A DNA stretch of 64,000 nt from Clostridiales bacterium (GCA_017569285.1 CP069419.1:310001-374000), one strand, 5' to 3'; positions 27,148-36,791 are shown, numbered from the stretch's first letter. A program made the numbers and translations. Notes: a model not told the origin generated them from the letters alone.

Positions 27148-27176
27148 AGTATATCCTACATCTGCCAGAAAATCAA
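27148..27176 (-). promoter_or_regulatory. Promoter of darA-holB-ricT
   Basis: On the minus strand TTGATT (27171-27176), 17 bases, TATACT (27148-27153); start codon about 30 bases downstream. Confidence 0.7.
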
Positions 27177-27228
27177 TATTCCCCGCTGTTCCGGGCTGTC
27201 CGGCCATTCTGTTTCAGGAATCATCCCT

Positions 27229-27256
27229 TTGTTTCATGTGCCTTTTCTGGTATAAT
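27229..27256 (+). promoter_or_regulatory. Likely promoter of tmcAL
   Basis: Perfect TATAAT at 27251-27256 with a poor TTGTTT at 27229-27234 (16-base spacer). Leader of about 80 bases to the start codon. Confidence 0.5.
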
Positions 27257-27344
27257 CCTTATAACGCATATGATCCTGTCCGACCGGATCTGTATCCCGG
27301 TACCATCAGCTGAGCATGCTGGACCGGAACGTATGGAGGAAGAA

Positions 27345-28517
27345 ATGTCAGATCGGAAAACCATTCTGGGGATTGTCGCCGAGTATGATCCTTTTCATAA
27401 CGGACACGCCTGGCATCTTTCGGAGTCCCGGAAGGCCGTCTGTCCGGATTCCGTATATATCGCGCTTTCCCCCTGCCTGAAACAGCGGGGCGAATTATCC
27501 ATGCTGTCCCCGTTTGACCGGGCTGCCTGTGCCGTCCACGAAGGCGCCGACGCCGTCTTTTTGCTGCCGGTTCTCTGGACTGTCCGGGACGCGGAGCATT
27601 ATGCTTTCGGAGCTGTCCACATGCTTGCCGGCCTGGGGATTTCCCATCTGGCGTTCGGTGCGGAAACACCGGATCTTCATTTGCTGGATGGCATTGCCGG
27701 TCTTCTGGAGGATGTCCCGCCCCGTTTCACCGAAATGCTGAACCGGCAATTGTCCGGCGGAAAAGGATATCCCGCTGCGCTGTCAGCCGCTGTCGATGAC
27801 TGTATGCCGGGAGCCGGTTCTGTGCTGTCCCGTCCGAACAACATCCTTGCCGTCTGTTACCTGCGTGTACTGCGCCGAATGCATTCGCATATTGTCCCGG
27901 TTGTCATTCCGCGCCGCGGCAGTTACCACAATCCGGATATCCGGCCGGAAGCACCGTCCGCTTCCGCACTTCGGGACAGCCTGTTCCGGGGTGTTTACCT
28001 GCCCGCATTTTCATCCATGCCGCCATTCTCCGCTGATCGGGTAAAGGCGGCTTTCCTGGACCGGCGGATTCCCGATCCGCGGAAACTGGACATTCTCCTG
28101 ATCAGCAAACTCCGGACCGCTGATCTCTCCGGTCTTCCGGATTTGTCAGAAGGGCTGGAGAATGCCCTGAAAAAAGCAGCGTCGGTATGTTCTTCCCGTG
28201 ATCAGCTGCTCCGGCAGCTGTCCACCCGCCGTTATCCGGGAGCACGGATCAGCCGGCTGATGGCTGCTGCACTGCTGGATATTACCCGTACACGGCTGGA
28301 GTCGCTTCCTCCTCCGGATCGTACGCTGCTGCTGTCGATTCGGAAAAGCTCCGCCCTCAGTGACCGCTGGAAAGATCTTCCGGTGAAAATCCACACGGCT
28401 GCTTCGGAATGGAAAAAAGCCGCGGATCCGGAAGATCTCGCGGCCTGGAAACTGTGGGCCGGCTGCTGCGGTCTGCCCGATTCAGTCCCTTATTCTGAAA
28501 AAATTTATACCGAATAG
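27345..28517 (+). CDS. tmcAL: tRNA(Met) cytidine acetate ligase TmcAL
   Basis: TmcAL uses acetate and ATP to make ac4C34 in the elongator tRNA-Met anticodon. The nucleotidyltransferase N-terminus reads GIVAEYDPFHNGHAWHL (EYNPFHNGH in most members). 390 aa, usual length. Start at 27345, following GGAGG by five bases; an in-frame ATG at 27333 overlaps that site. Its 3' end overlaps the convergent flavoprotein gene by 13 bases. Confidence 0.93.
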   Translation: MSDRKTILGIVAEYDPFHNGHAWHLSESRKAVCPDSVYIALSPCLKQRGELSMLSPFDRAACAVHEGADAVFLLPVLWTVRDAEHYAFGAVHMLAGLGISHLAFGAETPDLHLLDGIAGLLEDVPPRFTEMLNRQLSGGKGYPAALSAAVDDCMPGAGSVLSRPNNILAVCYLRVLRRMHSHIVPVVIPRRGSYHNPDIRPEAPSASALRDSLFRGVYLPAFSSMPPFSADRVKAAFLDRRIPDPRKLDILLISKLRTADLSGLPDLSEGLENALKKAASVCSSRDQLLRQLSTRRYPGARISRLMAAALLDITRTRLESLPPPDRTLLLSIRKSSALSDRWKDLPVKIHTAASEWKKAADPEDLAAWKLWAGCCGLPDSVPYSEKIYTE

Positions 28518-29893
28518 CCCATATCTGCCAGGATTTTCCGGGCCACGTGAACCCCGCTGGCACTGGCATGGGAGAGGCTGTGGGTCACACCGCTTCCGTC
28601 GCCGATCACATAGAGTCCGCGATACTGCGTCTCCAGGTTTTCATCAAGTTCCACTTCCATATTATAGAATTTTACTTCCACACCATACAGAAGCGTGTCG
28701 TCATTTGCCGTTCCCGGTGCGATTTTGTCGAGCGCGTAAATCATCTCAATGATCCCGTCCAGGATCCGCTTCGGAATCACAAGGCTCAGGTCTCCGGGAG
28801 TCGCGGTCAGCGTCGGGGTGACGAATGACCCGGCAATTCTTCCCGGCGTGCTTCTTCTGCCGCGGACCAAATCCCCGAAGCGCTGGACGATTACGCCTCC
28901 GCCCAGCATATTGCTGAGCCTTGCAATGGATTCACCGTACCCGTTTGAATCCTTGAAGGGTTCTGAAAAATGCTTGCTGACCAGCAGGGCAAAATTGGTA
29001 TTGTCCGTATGCCGGGCCGGATCCTCATAGCTGTGGCCGTTCACAGTCACAATCCCGTTTGTGTTTTCGCTGACAACTGCTCCGTGGGGATTCATGCAGA
29101 ATGTACGCACCAGGTCCTCAAATTTGGCGGTGCGGTAAACAATCTTGCTTTCATACAGTTCATCCGTCAGGTGGCTGAAAACAGCCGCCGGGATTTCCAC
29201 CCGCACGCCGATGTCCACCCGGTTGCTGTGTGTCGGAATATTCATTTCCCGGCATACGCCTTCCATCCACTTGCTCCCACTTCGGCCGACAGATACAACG
29301 CACTGTGCCGCTGTCACAGTCGATCCGTCATCCAGCGTCACTTCAAATCCGCCTTCCGCTTTCCGGATTGCGGAAACTGCGGTTCCGAAAAAAAAGCTCA
29401 CCTTGTCCTTCAGCTCGTGATACAGGTTTTCCAGCACCACATAGTTGATATCGGTTCCAAGATGCCGGACCTGTGCATCCAGCAGGTGCAGTCCGTGCTG
29501 GAGGCACATTTGCTTGATTGCGCTGTTGGCGGTGGAGTAAAGCTTCGTTCCCTCCCCGCCATACTGAAGATTGATGGAATCCACATATTTCATCAGTTCC
29601 ATCGCCCGGCTCTTGCCGACATGCTCGTGAAGGCTGCCGCCGAAATCATTGGTCAGGTTGTATTTTCCATCCGAAAAAGCACCGGCACCGCCGAACCCAC
29701 TCATGATTGAGCAGGTTTTGCACCGGATACAGCTTTTGACTTTCTCCCCGTCAATCGGGCATTTCCTGCGGTCCAGCGGATTTCCCAGCTCATATACCGC
29801 GATTTTCATCGCGCGGCCGGAATCCCGGGTCAGTTCATAGGCAGTAAAGATTCCCCCGGGGCCGGCGCCGACAATCAGGACATCATAATCCAT
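28505..29893 (-). CDS. FAD-dependent dehydrogenase (COG2509-like)
   Basis: A 462-aa flavoprotein with the FAD loop VLIVGAGPGGIFTAYELTRD at residue 5 and a C-terminal VIGDGSGVTHSLSHASASG motif. The family resembles the uncharacterised FAD-dependent dehydrogenases of COG2509, here without the N-terminal domain those proteins usually carry. A cysteine-rich stretch, KCPIDGEKVKSCIRCKTCS (about residues 43-62), may be redox-active or bind metal. The substrate is unknown. Monocistronic, with TATAAT at 29931-29936 on the minus strand. Confidence 0.85.
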   Translation of the reverse strand: MDYDVLIVGAGPGGIFTAYELTRDSGRAMKIAVYELGNPLDRRKCPIDGEKVKSCIRCKTCSIMSGFGGAGAFSDGKYNLTNDFGGSLHEHVGKSRAMELMKYVDSINLQYGGEGTKLYSTANSAIKQMCLQHGLHLLDAQVRHLGTDINYVVLENLYHELKDKVSFFFGTAVSAIRKAEGGFEVTLDDGSTVTAAQCVVSVGRSGSKWMEGVCREMNIPTHSNRVDIGVRVEIPAAVFSHLTDELYESKIVYRTAKFEDLVRTFCMNPHGAVVSENTNGIVTVNGHSYEDPARHTDNTNFALLVSKHFSEPFKDSNGYGESIARLSNMLGGGVIVQRFGDLVRGRRSTPGRIAGSFVTPTLTATPGDLSLVIPKRILDGIIEMIYALDKIAPGTANDDTLLYGVEVKFYNMEVELDENLETQYRGLYVIGDGSGVTHSLSHASASGVHVARKILADMGYSV

Positions 29894-29959
29894 TTCTGAT
29901 AAACCCCTTGCTGTATTGAACTATGTACGGATTATATCATTCTTTTCGGGAAAAGCAAA

Positions 29960-29988
29960 TTTACATTCCCATCGTTTCATTGTATAAT
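29960..29988 (+). promoter_or_regulatory. Promoter of the LCP-like gene cluster
   Basis: TTTACA (29960-29965), 17 bases, TATAAT (29983-29988). The 29893 start of the divergent flavoprotein lies about 65 bases upstream. Confidence 0.78.
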
Positions 29989-30030
29989 AAAATGTGTATT
30001 TGTTCCCTTTGGGAAAAGGAGTGTTGTGCC

Positions 30031-31107
30031 TTGGCGCGTAGGCTGATTTGTGTTTTCCTGTTCATCATTCTGCTGGTTCCGGCTGCAGCATCGGCATCTG
30101 ATACCGGCTGGGCAGATGAATTCAAAAACCAATATGAACGGAATCCTGTTCCGTTTGAGATTGTACCATGGGATGAGCTTCCTCCGGATAATCCGGACCA
30201 GCACCATTATCTCCTGCTGGTTCTGGATCAGAAAAACCGGAACGCCCGTCCGGATGATGCAAAAAACCCTTCTGAAGCCGCAGGAAAACACAAGGATGAC
30301 TGGGGCAATACAGACGGTATTGTGATTCTGACCCTGGACACCCGTGCCAAGCGTATTATGCTGACCTCCATCATCCGGGACGCGATCATCCAGCGGCCGG
30401 ACACTACGGAAACCAAAAACCACTATGGCCGGATTAATTACGTGTACAACGATTACGGACCTGAAGCACTGTGCCGGGTAATCGGCGAGCATCTTGGCTT
30501 CCGGATCGAAAAGTATATGATGTTCACCTTTTTCCAGGTCCGGGACGTAATTGCCCTCCCGATCCTGGGGAGCAGTGTGGATGTCCAGCTCAGTTCAGCC
30601 GACATCAGTTACCTCCGGAACAATTATGAAGTGGATCCCGGCTGGGTGGTTTCGGTGGACGGGCAGTATGATATTGCCCGGAACCGGAGGGCCCCGGAAG
30701 GCCTGTACCGGCTGAAGCCCTGGGCTGCGGTCCTGTATATGCGGATCCGGAAGGATAACAGCCAGGGTGACCTGATGAGAACCCAGCGTGCCCGGAATGT
30801 CCTCAGCGCTCTGGCAGACAAGTGCCGCGGTTTTTCACTGGATGAGGCAAACGCCCTGGCCAATGAGCTCGCAAACCTGAGCAACAAAACCAATATGTCT
30901 GCCCAGGATCTGCTTGAAGCCGCCGGATATGCCTGGCAACTGCGGAACTGCACCATTGAAGAACTTCGCATTCCGGCCGAGGGCGACAGCCGTCCAATCT
31001 GGTTTGCCGGAATGGCCGCAAGGGAAATCAACTGGCCGGTTGCCCGTGCCAAGATGCAGGATTACCTGCAGAACAGTTTCCTGGTCATTGATGATGACGA
31101 TGAATAA
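30031..31107 (+). CDS. LytR-CpsA-Psr (LCP)-like secreted protein
   Basis: LCP proteins attach teichoic acids or glycopolymers to peptidoglycan. After a signal sequence (ICVFLFIILLVPAAASA, about residues 5-21) the LCP core shows DGIVILTLDTRAKRIMLTSI with R in IIRDAII, and the later DLMRTQRARNVLSAL matching the conserved Arg region. TTG start at 30031, nine bases after AAAAGGAG; 358 aa. The active-site arginines appear kept. First of three envelope genes with 17- and 30-base gaps. The exact polymer is unknown. Confidence 0.82.
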   Translation: MARRLICVFLFIILLVPAAASASDTGWADEFKNQYERNPVPFEIVPWDELPPDNPDQHHYLLLVLDQKNRNARPDDAKNPSEAAGKHKDDWGNTDGIVILTLDTRAKRIMLTSIIRDAIIQRPDTTETKNHYGRINYVYNDYGPEALCRVIGEHLGFRIEKYMMFTFFQVRDVIALPILGSSVDVQLSSADISYLRNNYEVDPGWVVSVDGQYDIARNRRAPEGLYRLKPWAAVLYMRIRKDNSQGDLMRTQRARNVLSALADKCRGFSLDEANALANELANLSNKTNMSAQDLLEAAGYAWQLRNCTIEELRIPAEGDSRPIWFAGMAAREINWPVARAKMQDYLQNSFLVIDDDDE

Positions 31108-31124
31108 CGAAAGGTAAGTTACGA

Positions 31125-32900
31125 ATGAAATGTCCTGAATGCGGGCAGTGGAACCGGGCCTCCATGCCCCACTGCACCCGCTGCGGAACGCCCCTGAATA
31201 TTGACGCGTCCTCCCGCATCGCGTGGAAGGATACTCTCCGGGACGGCGGCGCTTCCACATCTTACCTGCGTGCAGACGAGTTCGGTATGGTGGATAATAC
31301 ACCGGACTCCCGCGACACCCTGGCAGGGGAAATGCAGGATCTGAAAAGCCGGAAAAAGCGGGGCGCTGAACTGAAAAAACAGCTGCAGGATGAAACATCC
31401 CGTCTTCAGCCGCAGGTCCGTAAACCGTCCGGTGAAAAAAGCACCCCGGATGCGGAAACGCCCGATCAGCCGGCACGAACCGCGGTCTCCCCTTCCGATG
31501 CAGAGATGCGCCGGGAATCAGAAGTCCGCCACCGCGTCCGCTTTATGGATGATGCCGGCACCTTCATTGAACCCCGGTCCTACGATCCGATTCTCCCGGA
31601 ATACCCCGGCGCCGGCCGAAGCCGCTCTGTTACTTACACGTCCGCCTTCTCCCCATATGGTGCCCGGGACGGACGGGTCATTTTCCGCCGGATTGCAGTC
31701 ACCGTCCTGGTTTTGCTGCTTCTGGGCGGAGGCGGTTTCTTTGCCTGGAAACGGCTGTTTTCCAGCCGGCAGCCGTATTTCAGCACGGATGCGATCATCA
31801 CTTCCACAGTAGCCGGCGAACTGGCTGCGCATACTGTCCTGATCCCCGGTGAAGAGGGAACTTCCATCTATATCCGGGAGCTCCACGCCAGCTATGTGGT
31901 GGTGGACGGATATGCAACCATTGAAATTCCGGATCATACCTGGTATGACAATCTGGAAGGCACACTGGGCGAAACCATGGATGTTACCCTGACTCCCTTC
32001 CTGAAGAACTCCTCCGGCCGCCAGACACCCCTGGACCTGATTTCCTATACCATTGCCATTCCGCTCAGTCCCCTGTCCCTGGAAACCCCGTCGACCCTTC
32101 GGAGCACCGTATCCACCACCATGGCCAATATTGTTCTCAACGTCCGTCCCGGTTCCCACGTCACTGTCAATGGAAAGGATTACAGCGACACGGTAAGCGA
32201 GGACGGTGAGCTGAGCATTAATGAACAGGTCCAGCCGCAAGGTGACAATGTTTTTACTATTGTTGCCCGCGCCCAGTACTGCCGCGAAAACTCCCTCACG
32301 CTGGTCATTTACCGTGCAAAGCAGGATATAACGCTGGACCTCGCACCCGAAACATTCTCTTCCACATTTAACGATACCATGACGGTCAGCGGCAATACGG
32401 TCCCCGGCGCATACATCACCGTCCTGAGCAAGCATTCGGACCTGGATATCTCAGAAGTGGACTCCACCGGCCATTTCTCCTTCATCGCGCATTTTGACCA
32501 TATCGGAGACAACACAATTTCCATTCTGGCGGAGATGCCGAACAGGCGGCCTACCCGGGTAGACCATGTCGTGTATTATGTCCCGACCGCTGATATCTAT
32601 ACAACCAAGGCATTTTCGCTGAATGATTCCGATTACAGTGAACTGCTGGCCAATATCGACGCCCGCAGCAAAAAAGGAACAATCTATGAGGTAAAAGGAT
32701 ATATCGTGTCCATCGAATCCCAAAAACCGCAGATCGCCATCATCAATACCAGCGAGGATGGCAAATCACGCCCTGTTTATATTGTAAACTATTCCAAAAC
32801 CAAATGGGAAATGGGAAACTACTACCGGCTTTTTGCCGATGTTTACGGCACTTTCATCAACTACCCGGCCATGAACGTCCGTTATACCTATACGAAATAA
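31125..32900 (+). CDS. Zinc-ribbon single-pass membrane protein, unknown function
   Basis: 591 aa. An N-terminal zinc ribbon (C3, C6, C17, C20) is followed by a charged cytoplasmic linker of about 165 residues, one membrane helix at about 188-207 and a 380-residue outer part that looks beta-rich, with Ig-like repeats (for example VNLNVRPGSHVTVNGK-like and TMTVSGNTVPGAYITVLSK stretches). Inside-to-outside organisation suggests a sensor or envelope-assembly component. It is flanked by an LCP-like gene and a DUF3298-like gene, so an envelope role is likely. No family is assigned. Confidence 0.7.
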   Translation: MKCPECGQWNRASMPHCTRCGTPLNIDASSRIAWKDTLRDGGASTSYLRADEFGMVDNTPDSRDTLAGEMQDLKSRKKRGAELKKQLQDETSRLQPQVRKPSGEKSTPDAETPDQPARTAVSPSDAEMRRESEVRHRVRFMDDAGTFIEPRSYDPILPEYPGAGRSRSVTYTSAFSPYGARDGRVIFRRIAVTVLVLLLLGGGGFFAWKRLFSSRQPYFSTDAIITSTVAGELAAHTVLIPGEEGTSIYIRELHASYVVVDGYATIEIPDHTWYDNLEGTLGETMDVTLTPFLKNSSGRQTPLDLISYTIAIPLSPLSLETPSTLRSTVSTTMANIVLNVRPGSHVTVNGKDYSDTVSEDGELSINEQVQPQGDNVFTIVARAQYCRENSLTLVIYRAKQDITLDLAPETFSSTFNDTMTVSGNTVPGAYITVLSKHSDLDISEVDSTGHFSFIAHFDHIGDNTISILAEMPNRRPTRVDHVVYYVPTADIYTTKAFSLNDSDYSELLANIDARSKKGTIYEVKGYIVSIESQKPQIAIINTSEDGKSRPVYIVNYSKTKWEMGNYYRLFADVYGTFINYPAMNVRYTYTK

Positions 32901-32930
32901 TTTCCGTTCCGGAGAAGAGGAGATCCACAG

Positions 32931-33689
32931 ATGAAACGGTTCCTGTCTGTCCTGTCGGCATTTCTCATACTGCTCATCGCTGCCGGAACCGTCCTGGCAG
33001 ATCCGCTTGAACTGGACACAGACCTGGCCGATACACTGGTTATTCCATATGATCCGGACAATCCTTCCGCAGGATCATATACGTATACCTATTGCTATCC
33101 GCATGTTTCCGAAGATGAACCGGATGCAGGCAGGATCAACCCGTTCTATGCGGATCAGGTTTACACGCTGGAAACCAATATTCATTTCATGGCAGACGGA
33201 TATATCGATTCCGGCAAAAGCGTTTCAGTAAATGTGTCCTATCAATGCACCTGCAACAATGACCATTTTTTCTCCGTCCTGGTCCGGAAAGAGTCCGTGA
33301 TCGGCGATGTTGTCCGTACCGTCTGGACAGGGCATACCTTCTCCCGGCAGGACGGTCTGTCTGATGCCACATTTGATCTTCCACGGCTTCTCGGAATCCT
33401 GAATGCAGGGGAACAGGACGAGTACCAGCTGGCCCGCCAGACTGAAAAAGCCAGCCGGATCGTCCGGGAAATGATCATGGACCAGATCACCGAAAATCCC
33501 GGAAACCTGCCGTATTACGACGATTTTGCGGAGGATGACCTGCTGGATGTCTTTTATCCGGAAGAGGATTTTTACCTGGATGCAGAGGGGAATCCGGTGT
33601 TTTATCTGGAACCGGGGATCGCTGCGGACGAATCCGCAGGATACCTGGTTTTCCCGATAAAGCTGGAAGACATTGCCGATGAACTGTAA
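32931..33689 (+). CDS. Secreted DUF3298-like protein
   Basis: 252 aa with a cleavable signal peptide (residues 1-22, RFLSVLSAFLILLIAAGTVLA). The C-terminal part PVFYLEPGIAADESAGYLVF resembles the DUF3298/RsiV extracytoplasmic domain, where a related domain binds lysozyme. The N-terminal half has two adjacent cysteines (CTCNN). Being in series with the LCP-like and zinc-ribbon proteins supports an envelope role. Function unknown. Confidence 0.7.
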   Translation: MKRFLSVLSAFLILLIAAGTVLADPLELDTDLADTLVIPYDPDNPSAGSYTYTYCYPHVSEDEPDAGRINPFYADQVYTLETNIHFMADGYIDSGKSVSVNVSYQCTCNNDHFFSVLVRKESVIGDVVRTVWTGHTFSRQDGLSDATFDLPRLLGILNAGEQDEYQLARQTEKASRIVREMIMDQITENPGNLPYYDDFAEDDLLDVFYPEEDFYLDAEGNPVFYLEPGIAADESAGYLVFPIKLEDIADEL

Positions 33690-33764
33690 TACAGGAAAAA
33701 GACAGTGTTTTCCCCCGGTCCGCAGTATAATGGCTTTATTATCAGAGGAAAGAAGGGTTATCTC

Positions 33765-34832
33765 ATGCTGGATATCAAAGTGACGCTCACCCAAACCCCG
33801 AAGCAGAAACCTGTGGATGAATCCGCCCTCGGATTCGGGCGGATTTTCACCGATCATATGTTCCTGATGGATTATGAACTCGGAGTTGGCTGGCATAATG
33901 CCCGGATCGTTCCGTACGGTGATTTCCCGATTGATCCTGCCGCCATGGTGCTCCATTACGGTCAGGCCATTTTCGAGGGATGCAAGTGCTACCGCACCGC
34001 GGATAATACCCTGCAGCTGTTCCGGCCCAAGGATAACCTGGCCCGTATGAGCCGCAGTGCGGAGCGGATGTGCATGCCCGTACTGGATGAAGAAACCGCG
34101 CTCGAAGGGCTGAAGCAGCTGATCCGGATTGATGCAGACTGGGTTCCCCACCGGGAAGGCACCTCCCTGTATATTCGTCCGACCATGATTTCCACTGATG
34201 TCGGTCTGGGTGTCCACGCTTCAAAGAAGTACTGCTTTTTCATCATCCTGTCCCCCGTCGGTGCCTACTATAAAGAAGGCCTGAAGCCTGTCAGCATCTA
34301 CGTGGAAGATGAATATGTCCGTGCTGTCCGCGGCGGCGTTGGTTTCACCAAGTGCGCCGGCAACTATGCCGCATCCATCCTGGCCGGTGATATTGCGGAG
34401 AAGAAAGGTTTCTCCCAGGTCCTGTGGCTGGATGGTGTTGAGCAGAAGTATGTGGAAGAAGTCGGTTCCATGAACATGATGTTCGCCTACGGCAACAAAA
34501 TCGTCACCCCGAAACTCAACGGTTCCATCCTGCCCGGCATCACGCGGGACAGCGTTCTGAAGCTGGCTGTCCAGCTCGGATATGAAGCCGAAGAAAAGCG
34601 GCTGGATGTCAATGAAATCTTTGCCGATGCCAAATCCGGAAAACTGACGGAGGCTTTCGGAACCGGTACCGCCGCGGTGATCAGCCCGGTCGGTGTGCTC
34701 GCGCTCCGCGATGAGAAAGTCACCCTGGGCGATGGCGGAATCGGCACCATCTCCCAAAAGTTGTATGATACGCTGACCGGTATCCAGTATGGAAAACTGG
34801 AAGACCGGAATGGCTGGATCCTCAAGCTCTGA
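33765..34832 (+). CDS. ilvE: Branched-chain amino acid aminotransferase
   Basis: PLP fold-type IV enzyme that interconverts Leu, Ile and Val with their 2-oxo acids. 355 aa, usual size for the long IlvE form. The Schiff-base lysine lies in GFTKCAGNYAAS; AIFEGCKCY and GSMNMMFAYG are further markers. The ATG at 33765 has AAGGG upstream. An unrelated frame reaching 33705 covers the gap. A TATAAT at 33726-33731 lacks a clear -35. Confidence 0.95.
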   Translation: MLDIKVTLTQTPKQKPVDESALGFGRIFTDHMFLMDYELGVGWHNARIVPYGDFPIDPAAMVLHYGQAIFEGCKCYRTADNTLQLFRPKDNLARMSRSAERMCMPVLDEETALEGLKQLIRIDADWVPHREGTSLYIRPTMISTDVGLGVHASKKYCFFIILSPVGAYYKEGLKPVSIYVEDEYVRAVRGGVGFTKCAGNYAASILAGDIAEKKGFSQVLWLDGVEQKYVEEVGSMNMMFAYGNKIVTPKLNGSILPGITRDSVLKLAVQLGYEAEEKRLDVNEIFADAKSGKLTEAFGTGTAAVISPVGVLALRDEKVTLGDGGIGTISQKLYDTLTGIQYGKLEDRNGWILKL

Positions 34833-34846
34833 TTGAAAGGAACCTT

Positions 34847-35908
34847 ATGCTCAGACGAGGAAATACCCGTCCATATCACTGGGCCGATAAAACCATGAGT
34901 GTTTTACGTGCCGATCAGCTGGAGGCCTGTGAGAAAGATCTCACAGGCTTTCCGGCTGTCTGCCTTTTTGACGCTTCCTGCCAGGACCGGGATGCGGAAA
35001 AACTGTATGATCTTTCCTGGTATGCCGAGGAGGACAAGGCTTCCGGGAATCAGCCGCTGCTTCATAGAGTGAGCGATCTTCGAAGCCGCGTGCTTTCCGG
35101 CTTTGCGGCCGAAATGGCGCTTCTGCCCGGTGAAGAACATGATCTCCTGGTCCGGACCGTCCTGTTCGGCGGGCATCTGGCGCTGCAGGACTGGAATGAC
35201 CTGATCCCTGCCCGCAGCCTGATCCGCCGGCTGTGGTGCCGCGGTGAATGGAAGGACAATGTACTGATCCTGCATATGCCGCATCAGCTGTGTGCAACCG
35301 CGCTTATTCTGCTGGCCGGGGATGAGCATCGGAAACTCCGGGATATTGTGGAACATGTGATTGACGGAATCGACAACACGCTCTACCTGATGGGAATGAT
35401 GCAGGCTGCTCCGGCACTCCGCCACCTTCAGACGCTGCTCGCCGGCACCTGTGCGGAAGGGCATCCGGATCTGGCAGAGCGGATGCTGCGTGCCGCCTTT
35501 GATTATACATATGACCGCGAGGGCCAGCTGGTTCTGCTGCATCCGGGACTGGCCGAACCCGATGGAATGATCACGAAATTTTCTTCTTTCTCCCGTACGT
35601 CATCGTACCAAAGCATGACCAGCGATGCCATGAACACTGCTTCTGCCAGCGTAATGGACCTTGAATCCCCGCTTTATGACCGGATGCTGTCCGTTCTGGA
35701 CGGTGCAGTCCGGCCGGAGATTTCTCCTGAAGATGCTGTGGAAGATCTGATTATTCTGGCAAAGCAGGGAGTTCCGTATAAAGACATGAAGGAAGTCCTT
35801 TCCTCCATGCTGGTTTCCTATCCTACCCGTGAAATGCTGGCGTCCCTTGAGAACCTCAGCGGACAGATTCCCCGCTGGCTGTATTTTTCTTCATCTCAGG
35901 TGCAGTAA
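34847..35908 (+). CDS. Hypothetical protein of unknown function
   Basis: I do not recognise a family. 353 aa, no signal or membrane helix, mostly helical and rich in Leu and Ala, with Arg-rich segments (SLIRRLWCRGEWKDN). It starts 14 bases after ilvE, after a GAAAGGAA site, and ends one base before the RluA gene starts, so it is translated with them. A short Ser/Thr-rich stretch is near residues 246-264 (SSFSRTSSYQSMTSDAM). Confidence 0.75.
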   Translation: MLRRGNTRPYHWADKTMSVLRADQLEACEKDLTGFPAVCLFDASCQDRDAEKLYDLSWYAEEDKASGNQPLLHRVSDLRSRVLSGFAAEMALLPGEEHDLLVRTVLFGGHLALQDWNDLIPARSLIRRLWCRGEWKDNVLILHMPHQLCATALILLAGDEHRKLRDIVEHVIDGIDNTLYLMGMMQAAPALRHLQTLLAGTCAEGHPDLAERMLRAAFDYTYDREGQLVLLHPGLAEPDGMITKFSSFSRTSSYQSMTSDAMNTASASVMDLESPLYDRMLSVLDGAVRPEISPEDAVEDLIILAKQGVPYKDMKEVLSSMLVSYPTREMLASLENLSGQIPRWLYFSSSQVQ

Positions 35909-35909
35909 T

Positions 35910-36791
35910 ATGGCGCTGAAAACCGTCCTGATTTCACCGGATGTATCCGGAATGCGGCTGGACCGTTATCTCCGGAAACTCCTTCCGGACCTTCCGGAGA
36001 GTACCATCCGTAAATTGTTTGCTTCCCGGGATATCAAGCTGGACAAAACCCCGGCTCACCGGGATGATATCCTGCAGTCCGGCCAGGAACTGAGGATTTA
36101 CCTTCCGGATCGGTCATCCCTGTCCGGCAGCCAGCAATCCCTTCGGATTATCTATGAGGATGAAGATATCCTGCTTGTCAATAAGCCTGGCGGAATCAGC
36201 GTAGAGCCGGATACTGCCGGGTCTCTTTCACTGACGGAATTATGCTTTCAGCATGCTTGCGCTTCCGGTCCGGTTTCCTTTCCGCCCGCTGCCTGCCACC
36301 GCCTGGATAATAAAACCAGCGGGCTTTGCCTGTTTGCCAGGAATGCGCATGCACTGGCTGTCATGGAAGAGGCCTTCCGAAACCGGACGATCGAGAAATA
36401 CTACATCTGCCTGGTTCGCGGGGTAATGAAACCGCCTGCTTCTGTCTGCAGTGCTTTCCTGGTCAAGGACAGCCAGCGCGCCGTTGTCCGCATTACAGAT
36501 CATCCCGTGCCGAACGCCAGGCCTATCACGACCGGATATGAGACGCTTGAAAGCGGCCCCGTTTCCCGCCTGCGGGTTCACCTGATTACCGGACGAACCC
36601 ATCAGATCCGGGCGCATCTTGCCGCACTTGGCCATCCGGTCCTTGGGGATGACCTGTACGGTGACCGTGCTTTTAACCGCCAGTATAAAGCCCGCAGCCT
36701 GAAGCTGTGTGCTGTCTCCCTGCGGCTGGATACCGGCGGAGCGCTCCCTGCCCTGGATGGCCGGGAATTCACAATTGATCCCCCATTCTGA
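35910..36791 (+). CDS. RluA family pseudouridine synthase
   Basis: Converts uridine to pseudouridine in rRNA or tRNA. N-terminal S4 domain (GMRLDRYLRKLLPDLPEST) and a catalytic domain with HRLDNKTSGLCLFARN, where Asp is the nucleophile, and the later TGRTHQIRAHLAALGHP motif. 293 aa from the ATG at 35910. It is one of the RluC/RluD-like branch; target site cannot be read from sequence. Confidence 0.93.
   Translation: MALKTVLISPDVSGMRLDRYLRKLLPDLPESTIRKLFASRDIKLDKTPAHRDDILQSGQELRIYLPDRSSLSGSQQSLRIIYEDEDILLVNKPGGISVEPDTAGSLSLTELCFQHACASGPVSFPPAACHRLDNKTSGLCLFARNAHALAVMEEAFRNRTIEKYYICLVRGVMKPPASVCSAFLVKDSQRAVVRITDHPVPNARPITTGYETLESGPVSRLRVHLITGRTHQIRAHLAALGHPVLGDDLYGDRAFNRQYKARSLKLCAVSLRLDTGGALPALDGREFTIDPPF

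Noticed and set aside
30050-33700. Phage or mobile element in the unknown envelope genes
   Set aside because: No integrase, transposase, terminal repeats or shift in base composition seen.
33705-33764. Longer N-terminus for IlvE
   Set aside because: Not similar to the family and includes a TATAAT box; the usual length is reached from 33765.
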